Below, piece by piece: positions 54,113-64,000 of a stretch of DNA of 64,000 nt (position 1 is its first letter; the number at the start of each line of letters is the position of its first letter). The position numbers and the translations under genes are program-made. The notes below the pieces were generated by a model, which had not been told where the DNA came from, ran no database searches, and was given only the letters and a program-made list of their open reading frames with translations. The stretch comes from Daldinia sp. FL1419 (Eukaryota; Ascomycota; Sordariomycetes; Xylariales; Hypoxylaceae): the NCBI GenBank assembly GCA_025201765.1, contig MU623483.1, forward strand, positions 22,675 through 86,674, in the 5' to 3' direction.

Positions 54113-54969
54113 TAGGATAGTAACGATTAATTTTCTAATTAGCCTTGTGGGCGCCGCGCGCCCTCTATATATTCACGATAGTGGAGTTTGGCTCCTACCC
54201 TGACTAATTCCCGCTTATTCCCTGACATTTCCTCGCTATTGTTCAAGTTAATACCTCCATAATAGGTACCTATATATATATATCTAAAGTAGAAGCACGT
54301 ATTTTTATTTAATTTCAATTGTTATAATTACCACGGTTTATCCTCACGAAGACCGATAGATACTTCGATAGCTAATCTTTCTAAATGCGGTTTACCTACT
54401 GCATGAAATCGAAAGGGTAACGATGCCTATAGATAGCCATGTTAACATGTCTTTACTCTCCTGTCTCCGTGGCTTGGAGACATCGCAGATGCTCTTCCAG
54501 CTTCGTTCGAGTAGACGTGACGGATAACAGGCTCTGCGACGCGTCTATATCGTAGGAATTGAAAGGGTGTTTTTTCATCCTCTGGGTTATTTCACGACAT
54601 GAAGAATCCTCGCGTGATGCGCGTGAATCGTTCATTTGAGAAACTGCGATAGCCCAAGACTACTCCAACTGTGCCCTTATATTGATTGAGTTAAGTGCGA
54701 GCATACCGCTCCTGATAAAATACCTATAACTATGTTGGAGGATCATGTGGCTCTTTTCTGGCTATGTCGGATTACCTACCCGTGAGTACTCCATGGAAAT
54801 ACAGGTATTGTTGCGAGGGTTCAAGTTACTAAAGGATGGCCTTTTTTCAACACAAACCCATGATTAAGAAAATTAATGAAGCACTGCAACTGGTGTACAA
54901 AGTTGGGTCCCAATAGCCTTTCCTTTTCAAAGAGGAAAAATCAATATGAAAAAGGTGTAAAAAAAAGTA

Positions 54970-55125
54970 CAAAAAATTCAGTCGAACCAACCCTCCGCCG
55001 GTTGTGGAAGGCCCGTACCGTGAAAAACTGAAGAGAGGGATTTCAGTCGTCGAATGGGAAGCGCGGTTCTCCCAACTGCCCTAACCCGTTTTTCTCCCAG
55101 GGGCTGGGGTGGTTGCCCCTGATTA
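54970..55125 (-). ncRNA. Repeat copy 2 with Pol III-like boxes
   Basis: Second copy of the 48046-48201 sequence, same orientation, roughly 88-90% identical by eye. A-box-like TAGGGCAGTTGG, B-box-like GGTTCGACT and T6 are all kept, while the middle stem region differs. Confidence 0.45.
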
Positions 55126-56448
55126 ATTATCGACTTGTAATTTGACCTTTTAACCTTGGGTACTGCAGGTACAAATTTTTGATTTTCTACTACAAGTACG
55201 AAATACATAAACGAGGTTATCGCAACCCTTTTGATTATGCTTAATGCAGATAGTTTCATTAGATCCTCACATGAAATCAATTATCGTACATCTCGAAAAC
55301 CAACTGGCGGCGATCCCCAATTACGTCGACATGATCCCTGGTGCACTTCAATTTAGCATTGTGAGGCCTGTCGGCTATCTACCTAAACATGTAATCCATG
55401 GCTGCTACTATGATTTAATTTGAATAACTCCTCAGTTAAGGTCCAGTTTGATGTATAGGCATTCGCCCAAGTTGCATTTAATATAGTCCCTTATTAGAGA
55501 TATGAGACAAAGAATATGCCAATTTAGGCCCTCGTGCATCGTGGGCTTCTATGACGAGCACCTAGCCTTTTTTACCACGTCTACCTATACTTACTTACTC
55601 CTTACTTTCGTCTAGGGAGTCTGCATATGTCATGCATCATAATTACGGAGATAGAAACTACCTAGGTAGGTAGTCAGGTCTTAAATGGAGGATAGCTATA
55701 CCCTAATAACCATTTTTAGGTATTGTCGAGACATGTCCCTTTAAGGAGATGAAAGGGCCTAGTAAAGTCTGCTGGAGATGTCTCGATGAAGTAGAGTAGT
55801 AAGACTCCCTTCTGCCTGCCTCAAATATATCAGTATTACCCGCAGGAGCTATTAATCTGTATGGTGATGTCACGGTGTAAGCTTCCTCCGTCCTTATCTT
55901 TATACTCACCACTCCTCTGACTCCCTATTGGAAAAGGGGAGAAGCATATAATAAGTGTGTTTATGCGCTGCGAAACTTTACTTCCAATCGAAGTTTCAAG
56001 AGTCACAAGTTAGTTGCTCGATCTTCTGCATCTATATCATATCTCAATTTAGTAACCTATATCGCCCAACTTTACCTAAATGGCTTCCAAACGCAAAGCA
56101 TCAGCATGGGCAAGAACCAAGTCTGCTGCAGGCCTTTCGTTTCAGACACCATCCCCTTCAGACAATAGGCTTACACATATATTTCCCTTCCATCTCTTCC
56201 CAGCGTGACATTCCCAGCGAAAGGACTGCATACTCACGCCCGCATACCTCCTTAGTAACTCCTACAAGAAATATACCCGGCCCGGGCGCAGAGTATTTTA
56301 TTTTAGCAGAGATTACGAGATATACGAATAGGCCGTGAGAATCAATATAGATTGAGAAAGACCTCGTTATGCCATTAGCTCAGCCTTATTAACTACGAAC
56401 CCCTATTACCAATTCGTTGTCCATACATCCCAGTACACATCATCAACT

Positions 56449-57258
56449 ATGGCGGAATATGCCGCGGCAGCCATCACGGCTATCACGGCGACAGCAGCTA
56501 TCGTGAGCAGCTCGTCAGCCTACAGGAATCAAGCATATAGGAGATACAACGCCATTGAAAACCCGGCATGGCAGCGTCGTCCACCATTCACGAGCATGTC
56601 CCTCCGACGTGCCAACGCTTACTACGGCCAGCCGCTATACTACCCGGGTTTACATGAGCATGTGCATCACGCCGAGTGTCCTGCCTCGCAGTGCCATTAT
56701 CGAGCTTTCGTAAGCCCCTTTCATATCTTATACCATCTTATCTCCGGGTGAGAATTACGTTGACATCCCGTACAGCTTATGGACTCCATACAGCGGTACA
56801 ACGAAACCCGCCGCGCCCTACGAGAAACGTACCTCTGGAATCTCCGTGAACTAGCCTACGTCCACGCATCCCAGCCGCGGAAACCAGCCATCGACAAGAC
56901 CGCCGAAGCCGATCGTCTTTACGCATACTACGTCTCGCGGGTCCGAGACGTCTTCGAAGAGCACCGCTGCGATCACCGCCGTCTCTTTGGCCAAGATTAC
57001 TTATGTTGGGCACAGCCCGAGCGCGAGGACCACGTTAGGCTAGTACTGCGTGATCGCGCGAGAAGTCAGATCGCCAGCCGTGTTAAAAGCTCGAGCAGCG
57101 GCACTGGCGAAAATAGTGAAGTGGAAAGCGCTAATTCCACCACCCTCGTCTCCCAGGAGGAGCCACAAAAAGAATCTGAAAACGCAGACGAAGCGTTAAG
57201 AGACGAAGAGAAAAAAACAATTAAAAGCATGGGAGAAGAAGAAGACAGGTTATCATAA
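56449..57258 (+). CDS. Hypothetical fungal protein with N-terminal hydrophobic segment
   Basis: Exons 56449-56709 and 56776-57258 join in phase to 247 aa. The N-terminus is Ala/Thr/Ile-rich (AAAAITAITATAAIV), a possible membrane helix or signal anchor. Then comes a Tyr/Arg-rich region with HHAECPASQCHYRAF. A helical region (ETRRALRETYLWNLRELAYVH, written as ETRRALRETYLW and NLRELAYVH) contains DADRLYAYYVSRVRDVFEEHRC-like sequence. The last 70 residues are Glu/Ser-rich and disordered. I do not recognise a family with a known role. Confidence 0.65.
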
Positions 57259-57656
57259 CTTCCTTTTTTCCTTTTCTAACTACTTTTTGGCAATACAATT
57301 AAACGCCTCCACGAAAGAAGAGAAAACAATGCCAGGTCGCGCATCCAGGACAGATGGGACAAGAGGGGGATTCTAGAAACCTAAGACAAACAACAAGCCT
57401 AGCTATCTAAGTGTAGTATAGCAGCTTCTCGTGGTGGGTAGTAGGGAGTTGTACAAGAATTAAACGAAAAAAAAAGTCCCGTGCCTAATACATACCATCA
57501 TCAACCACAAGCACCCCCTTATTAGATATATACTTACACAACAACGTTATCCCTCCGCAGGGTATATCTTTTTTTTCGCTCTCATAATAAAATGTGCTGT
57601 GCTCCTATAATTCCGTACCGTGCCAAGTCATGCCATGTGTTCCATCATTCCAGTCA
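57259..57656. other. Convergent 3' region
   Basis: Between the hypothetical gene and the GCK kinase. No gene. Confidence 0.45.
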
Positions 57657-59818
57657 TTACGTTTCGTCCTCATCCAGTGGTTCAACTCGAACCAGGATCT
57701 CTTCGAGCAAGCCCTCTAAGAAAGTACCAACTTCCTTGCCCATACCCACCGGCTCACTCTTGTCAAGCCGGTCAATTTCCTTGCAAACATTGGCTAGCTT
57801 GTATACATGTTTGCGGATGCGGTCGTGCGCCGCCTCGGCCCGCTGCCGCTGCGGGGTAATAACTTTTTCGTTGCGGTAAATTTGTTGTAATCGGATTTGC
57901 CGTCGCTTGAGGGCCTCCTCAAGAGCTGGGAAGATGACGTCATTCAGGGCGTCCAGCTCGCCGTTCGGGTTCGCAGGGCCCGGAGGCGGGAAAGCATCTG
58001 GGACGGGGGCTTGTTGCTTGGGCTGTGCCTTGGAAGCGAATGCTTGAGAGCCTGGGTTAGAATGTTCTCTACTAACTCCCCGTGGGGGCTGCTGTTGCGC
58101 ACTAGGACCACGATACGGAGGAATTTCGGGAAGTGTGAACGGGCTAGGTCTAGGAATTCCACGATGCTGCTGCAGCTGTGGTTGCGAGTTCTTGGGGGTT
58201 ACGTGTTGCTGTGATTGAGAAAATTGCGGCTGGGGAGGCGCAATGCTAAGAGCACCCATGTCTTGATGTATTTGGTCTTTCAAAGCTCGATCATAATCAG
58301 CCGATACCATGTTAGTGTTGGGCGTCGGCCTTGAAGACCGCGGAGTACCGGGATCCTGGGGATATTTCTGTGGCGAAGGAGGCAATGGAATCTTTGAAGG
58401 GGATACAGGCGTCACGGATGGAACAGGCTTTCGCTGGGGTGAAGACTGTCGGGACGTTCCTAGTGCCGGGGTATTTGCAGCCTTCAGAGTGCTGGTTATG
58501 GAAGAGTTGGCAAAGTCTTGAGCTTGAATCTTGGTCGGTGATAGTCCTCTAGGGCTCTCGCCGTAGTCTGGTTCTAAGGGTTTCGATGCCCTGGCGTTCC
58601 TGGCGGATTCATCCATGGGATTCAATCCGGGTCGGTTAATTATTCCTCCTCGGCCGCTCACCAGACGAACAGTGCCAAAATCCCACATGTCTTCGTTGAC
58701 ACGTTCCGGTTCAGCAGAATCCTCCCGTTCTTCCACGTTTTCCTCTTCTTCCGACTTGTGTGTTGCGCTCCATCGATTGTAACGCTCAATTAGCTCTGTT
58801 AAATAGCTAGTCTTCTTCGCCTTTCGGACAAAAGGGTGTTTGAGCAGATCTCTAGCCACTGGCCGTTCTTTCGGGTCTCTTTGCAAACAGAGCTCGACGA
58901 AATCCTTAAATGCTTTGGTGAAGTTTCCTTCTAACCTTGGAGGAGCGTTTTTGGGGATCAAGAACAGTACTTTCATCGGATGGATGTCGGCATAAGGTGG
59001 CTCGCCATTCGCAAGTTCTAATGCCGTGATACCTAACGACCAGATATCGGCCTTGTGATCGTATCCTGACTGTTTGATAACTTCAGGAGCCATCCAAAAT
59101 GGAGTTCCGACGAAAGTATTCTTCTTCGTCATAGTTGCAGAGAGCTGTCCCGAGACGCCAAAATCGGCCAGCTTCACCTGGCCATTAGAACTGAGTAAGA
59201 TGTTTGCAGCTAAACCAAAACCATATTAGTCAATTCGCATTCTCAAGACCATTCGGACCCATGTGGTGTTACCTTTAATATCTCGGTGAAGCTTCTTGTC
59301 GGCGTGGAGGTAATCAAGACCTAAAAGCAACTCCCTTATGATAATTGCAATGTAGTCTTCTCCTATCATGCCAGGTTTCATCAAGTCGGCGCAACTCCCG
59401 CCGGAGCAGTATTCCATTACGATCCATAGCTCTGCACCCTTCGCATATGAACCGTAGTATTTTGTGACGTACGGCGACTGGAGCTCGGAGAGAATGGCAA
59501 TTTCTTGTATAATATCTTCGACTTCGTCTTCGGCACTCTCGATGTCGATGATTTTTATCGCAACGGCTTGACCGCTTCGTCTCTCGACGCTTATCTTAAA
59601 GTTAGCCACTGCGACTCCGAGAGGGACCCAAATCGGGAGCACAAACCCTTTGTAAACTTTTCCAAAGCTTCCCCCACCTAAAGCGCAGGTCAGCAACAAT
59701 CCCTAAGGTAGTCCCTGTGCAGAGCGTCTGCGAGAGTCTGACCAATGCAATATTCCTTGGTATACAGAAGCTCGGGGTCTAAGGCCTCATTGCTATCGTC
59801 ATAATCTCGTTCAGCCAT
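57657..59818 (-). CDS. Germinal-centre-type Ser/Thr kinase (MST/GCK-III, Sps1-like)
   Basis: Exons 59818-59743, 59677-59647 (31 nt), 59589-59273 and 59209-57657 join in phase to 658 aa. The kinase domain is N-terminal: CIGGGSFGKVYKG Gly loop, AVAIKIID with the Lys, WIVMEYCSGGSCADLM, LHRDIKAANIL catalytic loop, LADFGVSG (DFG), FVGTPFWMAPEV activation segment and ADIWSLGITALELANGEPPY. The start LDPELLYTKEYCI and the post-kinase DMWDFGTVRLV are typical of MST-1/SmKIN3/Sps1-type GCKs, which act with STRIPAK and in septation or polarity. The C-terminal half is Pro/Ser/Gln-rich and ends with a helical tail (RLDKSEPVGMGKEV to ILVRVEPLDEDET). Distinguishing MST-1 from POD-6 orthology needs a tree. 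Confidence 0.9.
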
Positions 59819-62805
59819 AATGCCACTGGGTTTTCGTTATTCGTAGTATATAATTTCGTGAGTCGTAATCGTGTAGCGTTGATTTGGTAAATGATCGAGC
59901 CGTAGGAATCGAAGTAATCAGATTGTGGTGACCTGGGATTGGCAGAGTCCGGAAAGGAGGTGAAGAGCTGCCCGCAACAAATATCGAAATTCCGGAATAT
60001 AGCAAACGTTCATAACCAGCTACGTAAATATTTAGAGGTTGTATAAAAAAAAGGTTGCGAGACAACCTAAGTCAGCCTGCTAGGAAAGAGTGAAGGTAGC
60101 AGTACGCAGCTGGGAATGAAAAAGGACTGATCAATATAAAATAGAGGCTTCAACGAGGAACGAAAAAAAAAAAAAAAAGCGACAAGAGCGACAAGATTGA
60201 CGAGGAGACAAAGGCGACAAGATTGACGAGGAGACAAAGGCGACAGAAGCACCAGGTGTTTTTCGGGTAGTATGCATGTACCAATGCAACCAATGCAGCC
60301 AATGCGACGAAATCTTAAATGTCCAATGTCAACAAACGCGGCAACGACAATCAATGCATGCCCAGATAAATTGTGATGAGAGAGAGATGAGTTTAAAGAT
60401 GGAATAGGCAAGTCAAGAAAAACAGAGACAAATGATTTGTTGTGACGGGGTAGAATAAAGCCGGGAAGCTGGGCAACTGGGCAACTGAGAACTACCTAGG
60501 ATATAGGTACAACAAGGATACAATTCAGATACAAAATAGACGACGAGATTTGATAGGTTCTGACATGTTCCCAACAGGGGTTAACAAGGTTTTGATAGGG
60601 TTACCCGACCGCCGTGACAGCGACCGCAGCGACTTGCAGCGACGTAGCGACGCAAGCGTGGGCTGCGGAACTTACGTGGGGTTGAAGGAGGGGACGTTAA
60701 TCGATTGGATAAAAATCAATGCGGTGAAAGTTTATCTCCCTGTCTCCCCGGCAGCGCGGGCTACTGCGGGCTACTGTGGGTCACTGCGGGCCACTGAGGT
60801 TCCTATGTGGTCATAGGGCACAACGCGCAAACGCTTGGGGCTGAGATTTCTCTATGTACATGTGTGTGTAAGTTATATTGTTACCTCGTCACGTTTTTTT
60901 ACTAATCACGTCGTCACGTAGCCACGCGGCTTATAAACGTTTAAAAATAAAAAATAAAAAAAGGGTTTATAAAAGTCTTAGGCTTATACAAACACGCGAT
61001 CGTGTTAGACTCTCATTTACACAATCGTCAATAATGTATAACCCCGATCATTTAATGCCAATTAACCAGCCAGAGAGCATTACTATTAACTAATCACTCG
61101 CATCAAAACCCCTATTCATCTATTTTTGTGGGAACGTAATGAACATGTTCCACGCTCCCTGGCTTCTTAGTTGCTTCTATAGCCCTACGTGGATTATATA
61201 GAAGCATGCGAGTCGTAAACCAAAGACCTAATCGGGTAACTATCCAAGGACAACCTTTGCGCAAATAAGACAAACGAAGCAAATATAAATTTTTATAATG
61301 TACTCTTACGTTTATGTGGCACCTTTCTTAACCTTTACGTTGTTCATATCGGAATACTTAATTGAATATAGTAGTTGATCAGCATCCCGAGAAGCAGGTC
61401 TCATTACTAAAGTACCTAACTACTATGCAAATCCCTAGATAGACTCTCCTCTTTGACCGACTATGCTCCGCGCTCGTCCCCCAACGATAATATAAACGCC
61501 TCACAAACACTATCGTATTATTACTCGAGTTGTCTTAGGAAGTCGGCCAGAAAAGACCAAGCCATCCAACCCTCAAAGATTCACCCATTTCCAGACGATG
61601 TAAAAACCATTTCAACGCTTCAGTCCATTCTACATCTGATAAGCGAACTCGTCTTGAGATGGTGATTCCCATATTAGCAACACTATATACTAAACATATA
61701 GTAAATACTTAAACACGGAGGACCGGTCCTTTTGGTGGTATTCGACTGGTATTTCCCGAAAATTCGGGTCATCACAAGCCCCGCATTCAGCTGTAGCCCG
61801 TGGGGTTTCGGGTTCGGGGACTTGGCAAGCCCCCTGATTCAGGGGTCGGCCAGCAAAAGGGACTAGTTCAAGCATGGACAGCTAACACAAGATACGATCT
61901 CAACTTGTTCGTCGGCACGGATAAGATAGATCGAGGATATATTAGAGTGAAATGTTAGCATAGCCTTACGGAATAGACCATTTTCAGACCAGGGGAATTG
62001 CGCACGATCAAGTCGACTTGAGCCTCACAAATGTTTAAAAGGACGTCTCTAACTCAGTCTACGTCTTAGATAGCGAGTGTAACCTCTACAATTAATAGTT
62101 GCAGTAAAAAATGGGCTAAAGCGTTTGTATAGCTTATAATAGGACGGCAATCAAGTTATCAATTTGCCAGTAGTTTGCTTCATACAGAAGCTCTAAGCCA
62201 TCATGATTCTACCCTGTACCCCCCCAAGTTCGACTAGTCAACCGAGTAAATCTATCTCTTTTGATATAGACGTTAAAGGCAAATATACATGGATCACAAG
62301 CGATAGATGAGATAAATTGTTAAAATTTCAGTGATTAGGCCTTGCGAGGTAGTCATACAATTCCGTATTCCGTACTCCGGTCCCTGTGTAACTCGGAAAT
62401 GCGATTTAATGCCACAGAGAAGTTTGTATGAAAATAATCCCCGAGATGCATTGGAGGGGCCGGGTTTCAGGGCCTAAAGAGAATAAAAACGCCCTTTATG
62501 CTACACCCAATGAATATATCAGTCAATGCCGGTACGTTAGTTACCTTTTGGGACATGGGAACGATTGTGGAAGCTAATCAAATTGTGGGAGCCTTGGTTA
62601 GCTTCGAGGCACCTAAACCCTTGAGAGCATTAAAAGAGTTACCATATACTAATATATTTAAACACGGAGGCCATTTTTCGTTAACAATCTACATAACAGC
62701 ATATCTTCTCTGAGTGTACAATTTATCGTAACTATTAGCGAACATGAGGGGAATGGATTTATTTGGCTCGGTCAGGGCGGTCATTGTGACCGCCGTTAAC
62801 ACAAA
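59819..62805. other. 3-kb intergenic region
   Basis: Promoter of the GCK kinase followed by sequence with no supported gene. Contains a 26-bp tandem duplication (annotated), GCGACNNC-rich and GGGCTACTGC-rich short repeats at 60,610-60,660 and 60,755-60,800. A 14-bp string TTAAACACGGAGG(A/C) is present at 61,709 and 62,659. The 61-codon frame at 61690-61875 (-) is Pro/Cys-rich but unrecognised. Confidence 0.45.
60186..60245. repeat. 26-bp tandem duplication
   Basis: GACAAGATTGACGAGGAGAC plus AAAGGC repeated twice, preceded by a half unit. It lies upstream of the kinase gene start. Confidence 0.85.
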
Positions 62806-63897
62806 ATGAGACGGGGCAATCGGGGCGGACATCACGACAATCAACTCAATATGAAACTGTGCGGTCGGGTAGGACGACGGAGCAAGAAGCCGGGGGGACA
62901 GGTAGAACAAGGCGGGGCTCAAGGGATCCATCAAGTCATTGTGAAACCGGGAGATCGAGGTAGTCGTCGGATTATGAAACGGTGGAACGTGATATTTAGG
63001 GGCTTCGTGTGACGGACGTACCGTCATCTACAGACTACCACTGCATATCCTCCATCTTCGAGCACAAGTCTCGTCACAACATTACGTAGAACCCAATCCA
63101 CAGATGTCCGAAGCCGTGACAGTTCCCAAGATCGCGACCATCTCCCGTCGAGAGCTCCCTCATTTACGTTGTATTCGCCCGACCGTCCGCCTTTAATTCC
63201 ATCGACACGTTTCTCTCCAACCTCGTCAGCGAGGTATCCGTTTTCGACGACGACGAGTCCGGTTACGATTTCACGTAGGACTGTTGGCCCGACTGGCACA
63301 CATCAACCTCCACCTCCGCCAGGCACTAGAACTCCTGGTGAAAGTCATATAAGGCGTGACAGCTCAACTTTACGAGAGCTTCGTCAGGATCGGCCATCCC
63401 CGCAGATTCCTCCATCTCCATACAGGCCCAATCCTCTAGTCTAGCCTCCAAGCCAACCTTCGTGTGAGCCTCCTCATCGGCCTCCGGGAAACGACGGCGG
63501 TGATGATGACGAACCCTCATCATCTTCCAAGTCGCCCGATGATTCTAACGTCCCAGACGATCCGCCACCGTCGTATACATAGTAGAACGGATCCTACGCA
63601 TGGACGACACCCGACAGCTATCAACTTCCTGCAAAGAACGAAGAGCAGAAGTCCGAGGCCTCCTTCAACCAACAGAGGGCAAAAGACGAGGCTCGGAATA
63701 TCAAGTATCACTTCCAGCGAGACACAAGGCATTACAGATATTATAGTATGCTCGGCCACGGTGCGAGTAGCGTCGCGGTGGAAGTGAAATCGAGAAGCCG
63801 TTTTCTTGGATTTCGCCCTTCGGAAACCGTTGTCGCCAAACGTGCTATTATACTAGGTGTTCAAAGGAAGTTGAAGCACGAAAATATAATTCCCAGG
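62806..63897 (+). pseudogene. Protein kinase gene, 5' part, with in-frame stops incl. tandem TAG TAG; cut by contig end
   Basis: One reading frame runs from about 62806 to a GTAAGT donor at 63898. It is interrupted only by TGA (63010-63012), TAG (63442-63444) and tandem TAG TAG (63580-63585). The first parts are Pro/Ser/Arg-rich (YPPSSSTSLVTTLRRTQST, HQPPPPPGTRTPG). After the tandem stops comes NGSYAWTTPDSYQL. Then the kinase N-lobe starts: YYSMLGHGASSVAVEVK (Gly loop), ETVVAKRAI (catalytic Lys) and QRKLKHENIIPR (helix C). The rest of the gene is missing because poly-G follows. The true start is unknown and the TGA may lie upstream of it. Either a decayed kinase, or a gene whose UAG codons are recoded, as in the PUK1 kinase of Fusarium. 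Confidence 0.6.
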
Positions 63898-63909
63898 GTA
63901 AGTGGCCGT

Positions 63910-63967
<58 letters not shown>

Positions 63968-64000
63968 GGGGGGGGGGGCGGGGGGGGTGGGGGGGGGGGC
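63910..64000. other. Poly-G run at the contig end
   Basis: About 90 bp of almost pure G with a few T/C, starting right after an exon donor. It looks like a sequencing or assembly artefact, not telomere (no TTAGGG). Confidence 0.85.

Larger units (their letters stand above)
52990..56448. other. 3.5-kb intergenic region
   Basis: No gene supported. Contains the second Pol III-like repeat copy (54970-55125), an ATGT microsatellite at about 54,080-54,112, an AT run at about 54,272-54,284 and a CCTAGGTAGGTAG palindrome at about 55,660. The short frames at 54453-54635 and 55955-56338 are not convincing. Confidence 0.45.

Overview
The window is nuclear DNA of a filamentous ascomycete (Pezizomycotina, most likely Sordariomycetes; order not determined). 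The evidence is short GT-AG introns of about 46-140 bp, fungal housekeeping genes with clear domain signatures, intergenic regions rich in AGGTACCT-type palindromes, and fungus-specific families (a DUF7025-like AAA+ ATPase, a DUF7708-like STAND protein, a DUF3716-like Cys-rich protein). I joined exons by hand from reading frame, splice signals and remembered family conservation. No similarity search was run.

Layout. 1-2.8 kb: poorly coding, with an unrecognised two-exon gene and a 57-codon ORF. 2.8-4.6 kb: an MFS sugar transporter (- strand). 4.6-9.8 kb: gene-poor. 9.78-15.57 kb: an apparently intact DNA transposon with about 90-bp imperfect terminal inverted repeats. It carries an integrase-like DDE transposase, a 533-aa protein with SUMO-type motifs, and a Cys-rich protein. 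It is peppered end to end with the palindrome TCGTACGA, in exons (all reading frames), introns and spacers. 16.3-18.2 kb: a secreted FAD-linked (BBE-like) oxidoreductase. 18.8-31.3 kb: a small unknown gene, then a core block: tubulin cofactor A, THOC7, COG4, SUA5, coatomer zeta and MCM4. 32.4-39.9 kb: a GH2 glycosidase, the complex I 49-kDa subunit, and a low-complexity Cys-rich protein. 42.4-50.2 kb: accessory DNA with an AAA+ ATPase gene broken by two in-frame stops, a STAND/NACHT-like protein lacking a P-loop, a tRNA-like sequence, the first copy of a repeat with Pol III-like boxes, and an unknown gene with one in-frame TAG. 51.7-59.8 kb: NAD-isocitrate dehydrogenase subunit 1, a small unknown protein and a germinal-centre (MST/GCK) kinase. 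62.8-63.9 kb: the 5' part of a protein kinase gene carrying tandem TAG TAG codons, cut off by a poly-G run that looks like a contig-end artefact.

Two signals stand out. First, the motif-saturated transposon: 23 exact TCGTACGA sites plus 14 more with an intact CGTACG core in about 5.4 kb, with no gap over about 280 bp once looser variants are counted. The reading-frame independence shows selection or amplification at the DNA level. A DNA-binding, self-marking or anti-silencing system is a plausible but untested reading. Second, several accessory genes contain in-frame TAG codons in otherwise open, conserved-looking frames. Two of these sites lie in predicted hairpin loops, as in sexual-stage A-to-I mRNA editing of premature stops in Sordariomycetes. 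The competing explanation is C-to-T (RIP-type) decay of Gln codons, and an additional TAA and TGA favour decay for at least part of the set.

The core genes are independent housekeeping functions: secretory traffic (COG4, coatomer zeta), tRNA modification (SUA5), DNA replication (MCM4), mRNA export (THOC7), cytoskeleton (TBCA, GCK kinase) and mitochondrial energy metabolism (NDUFS2, IDH1). They do not form a pathway cluster.
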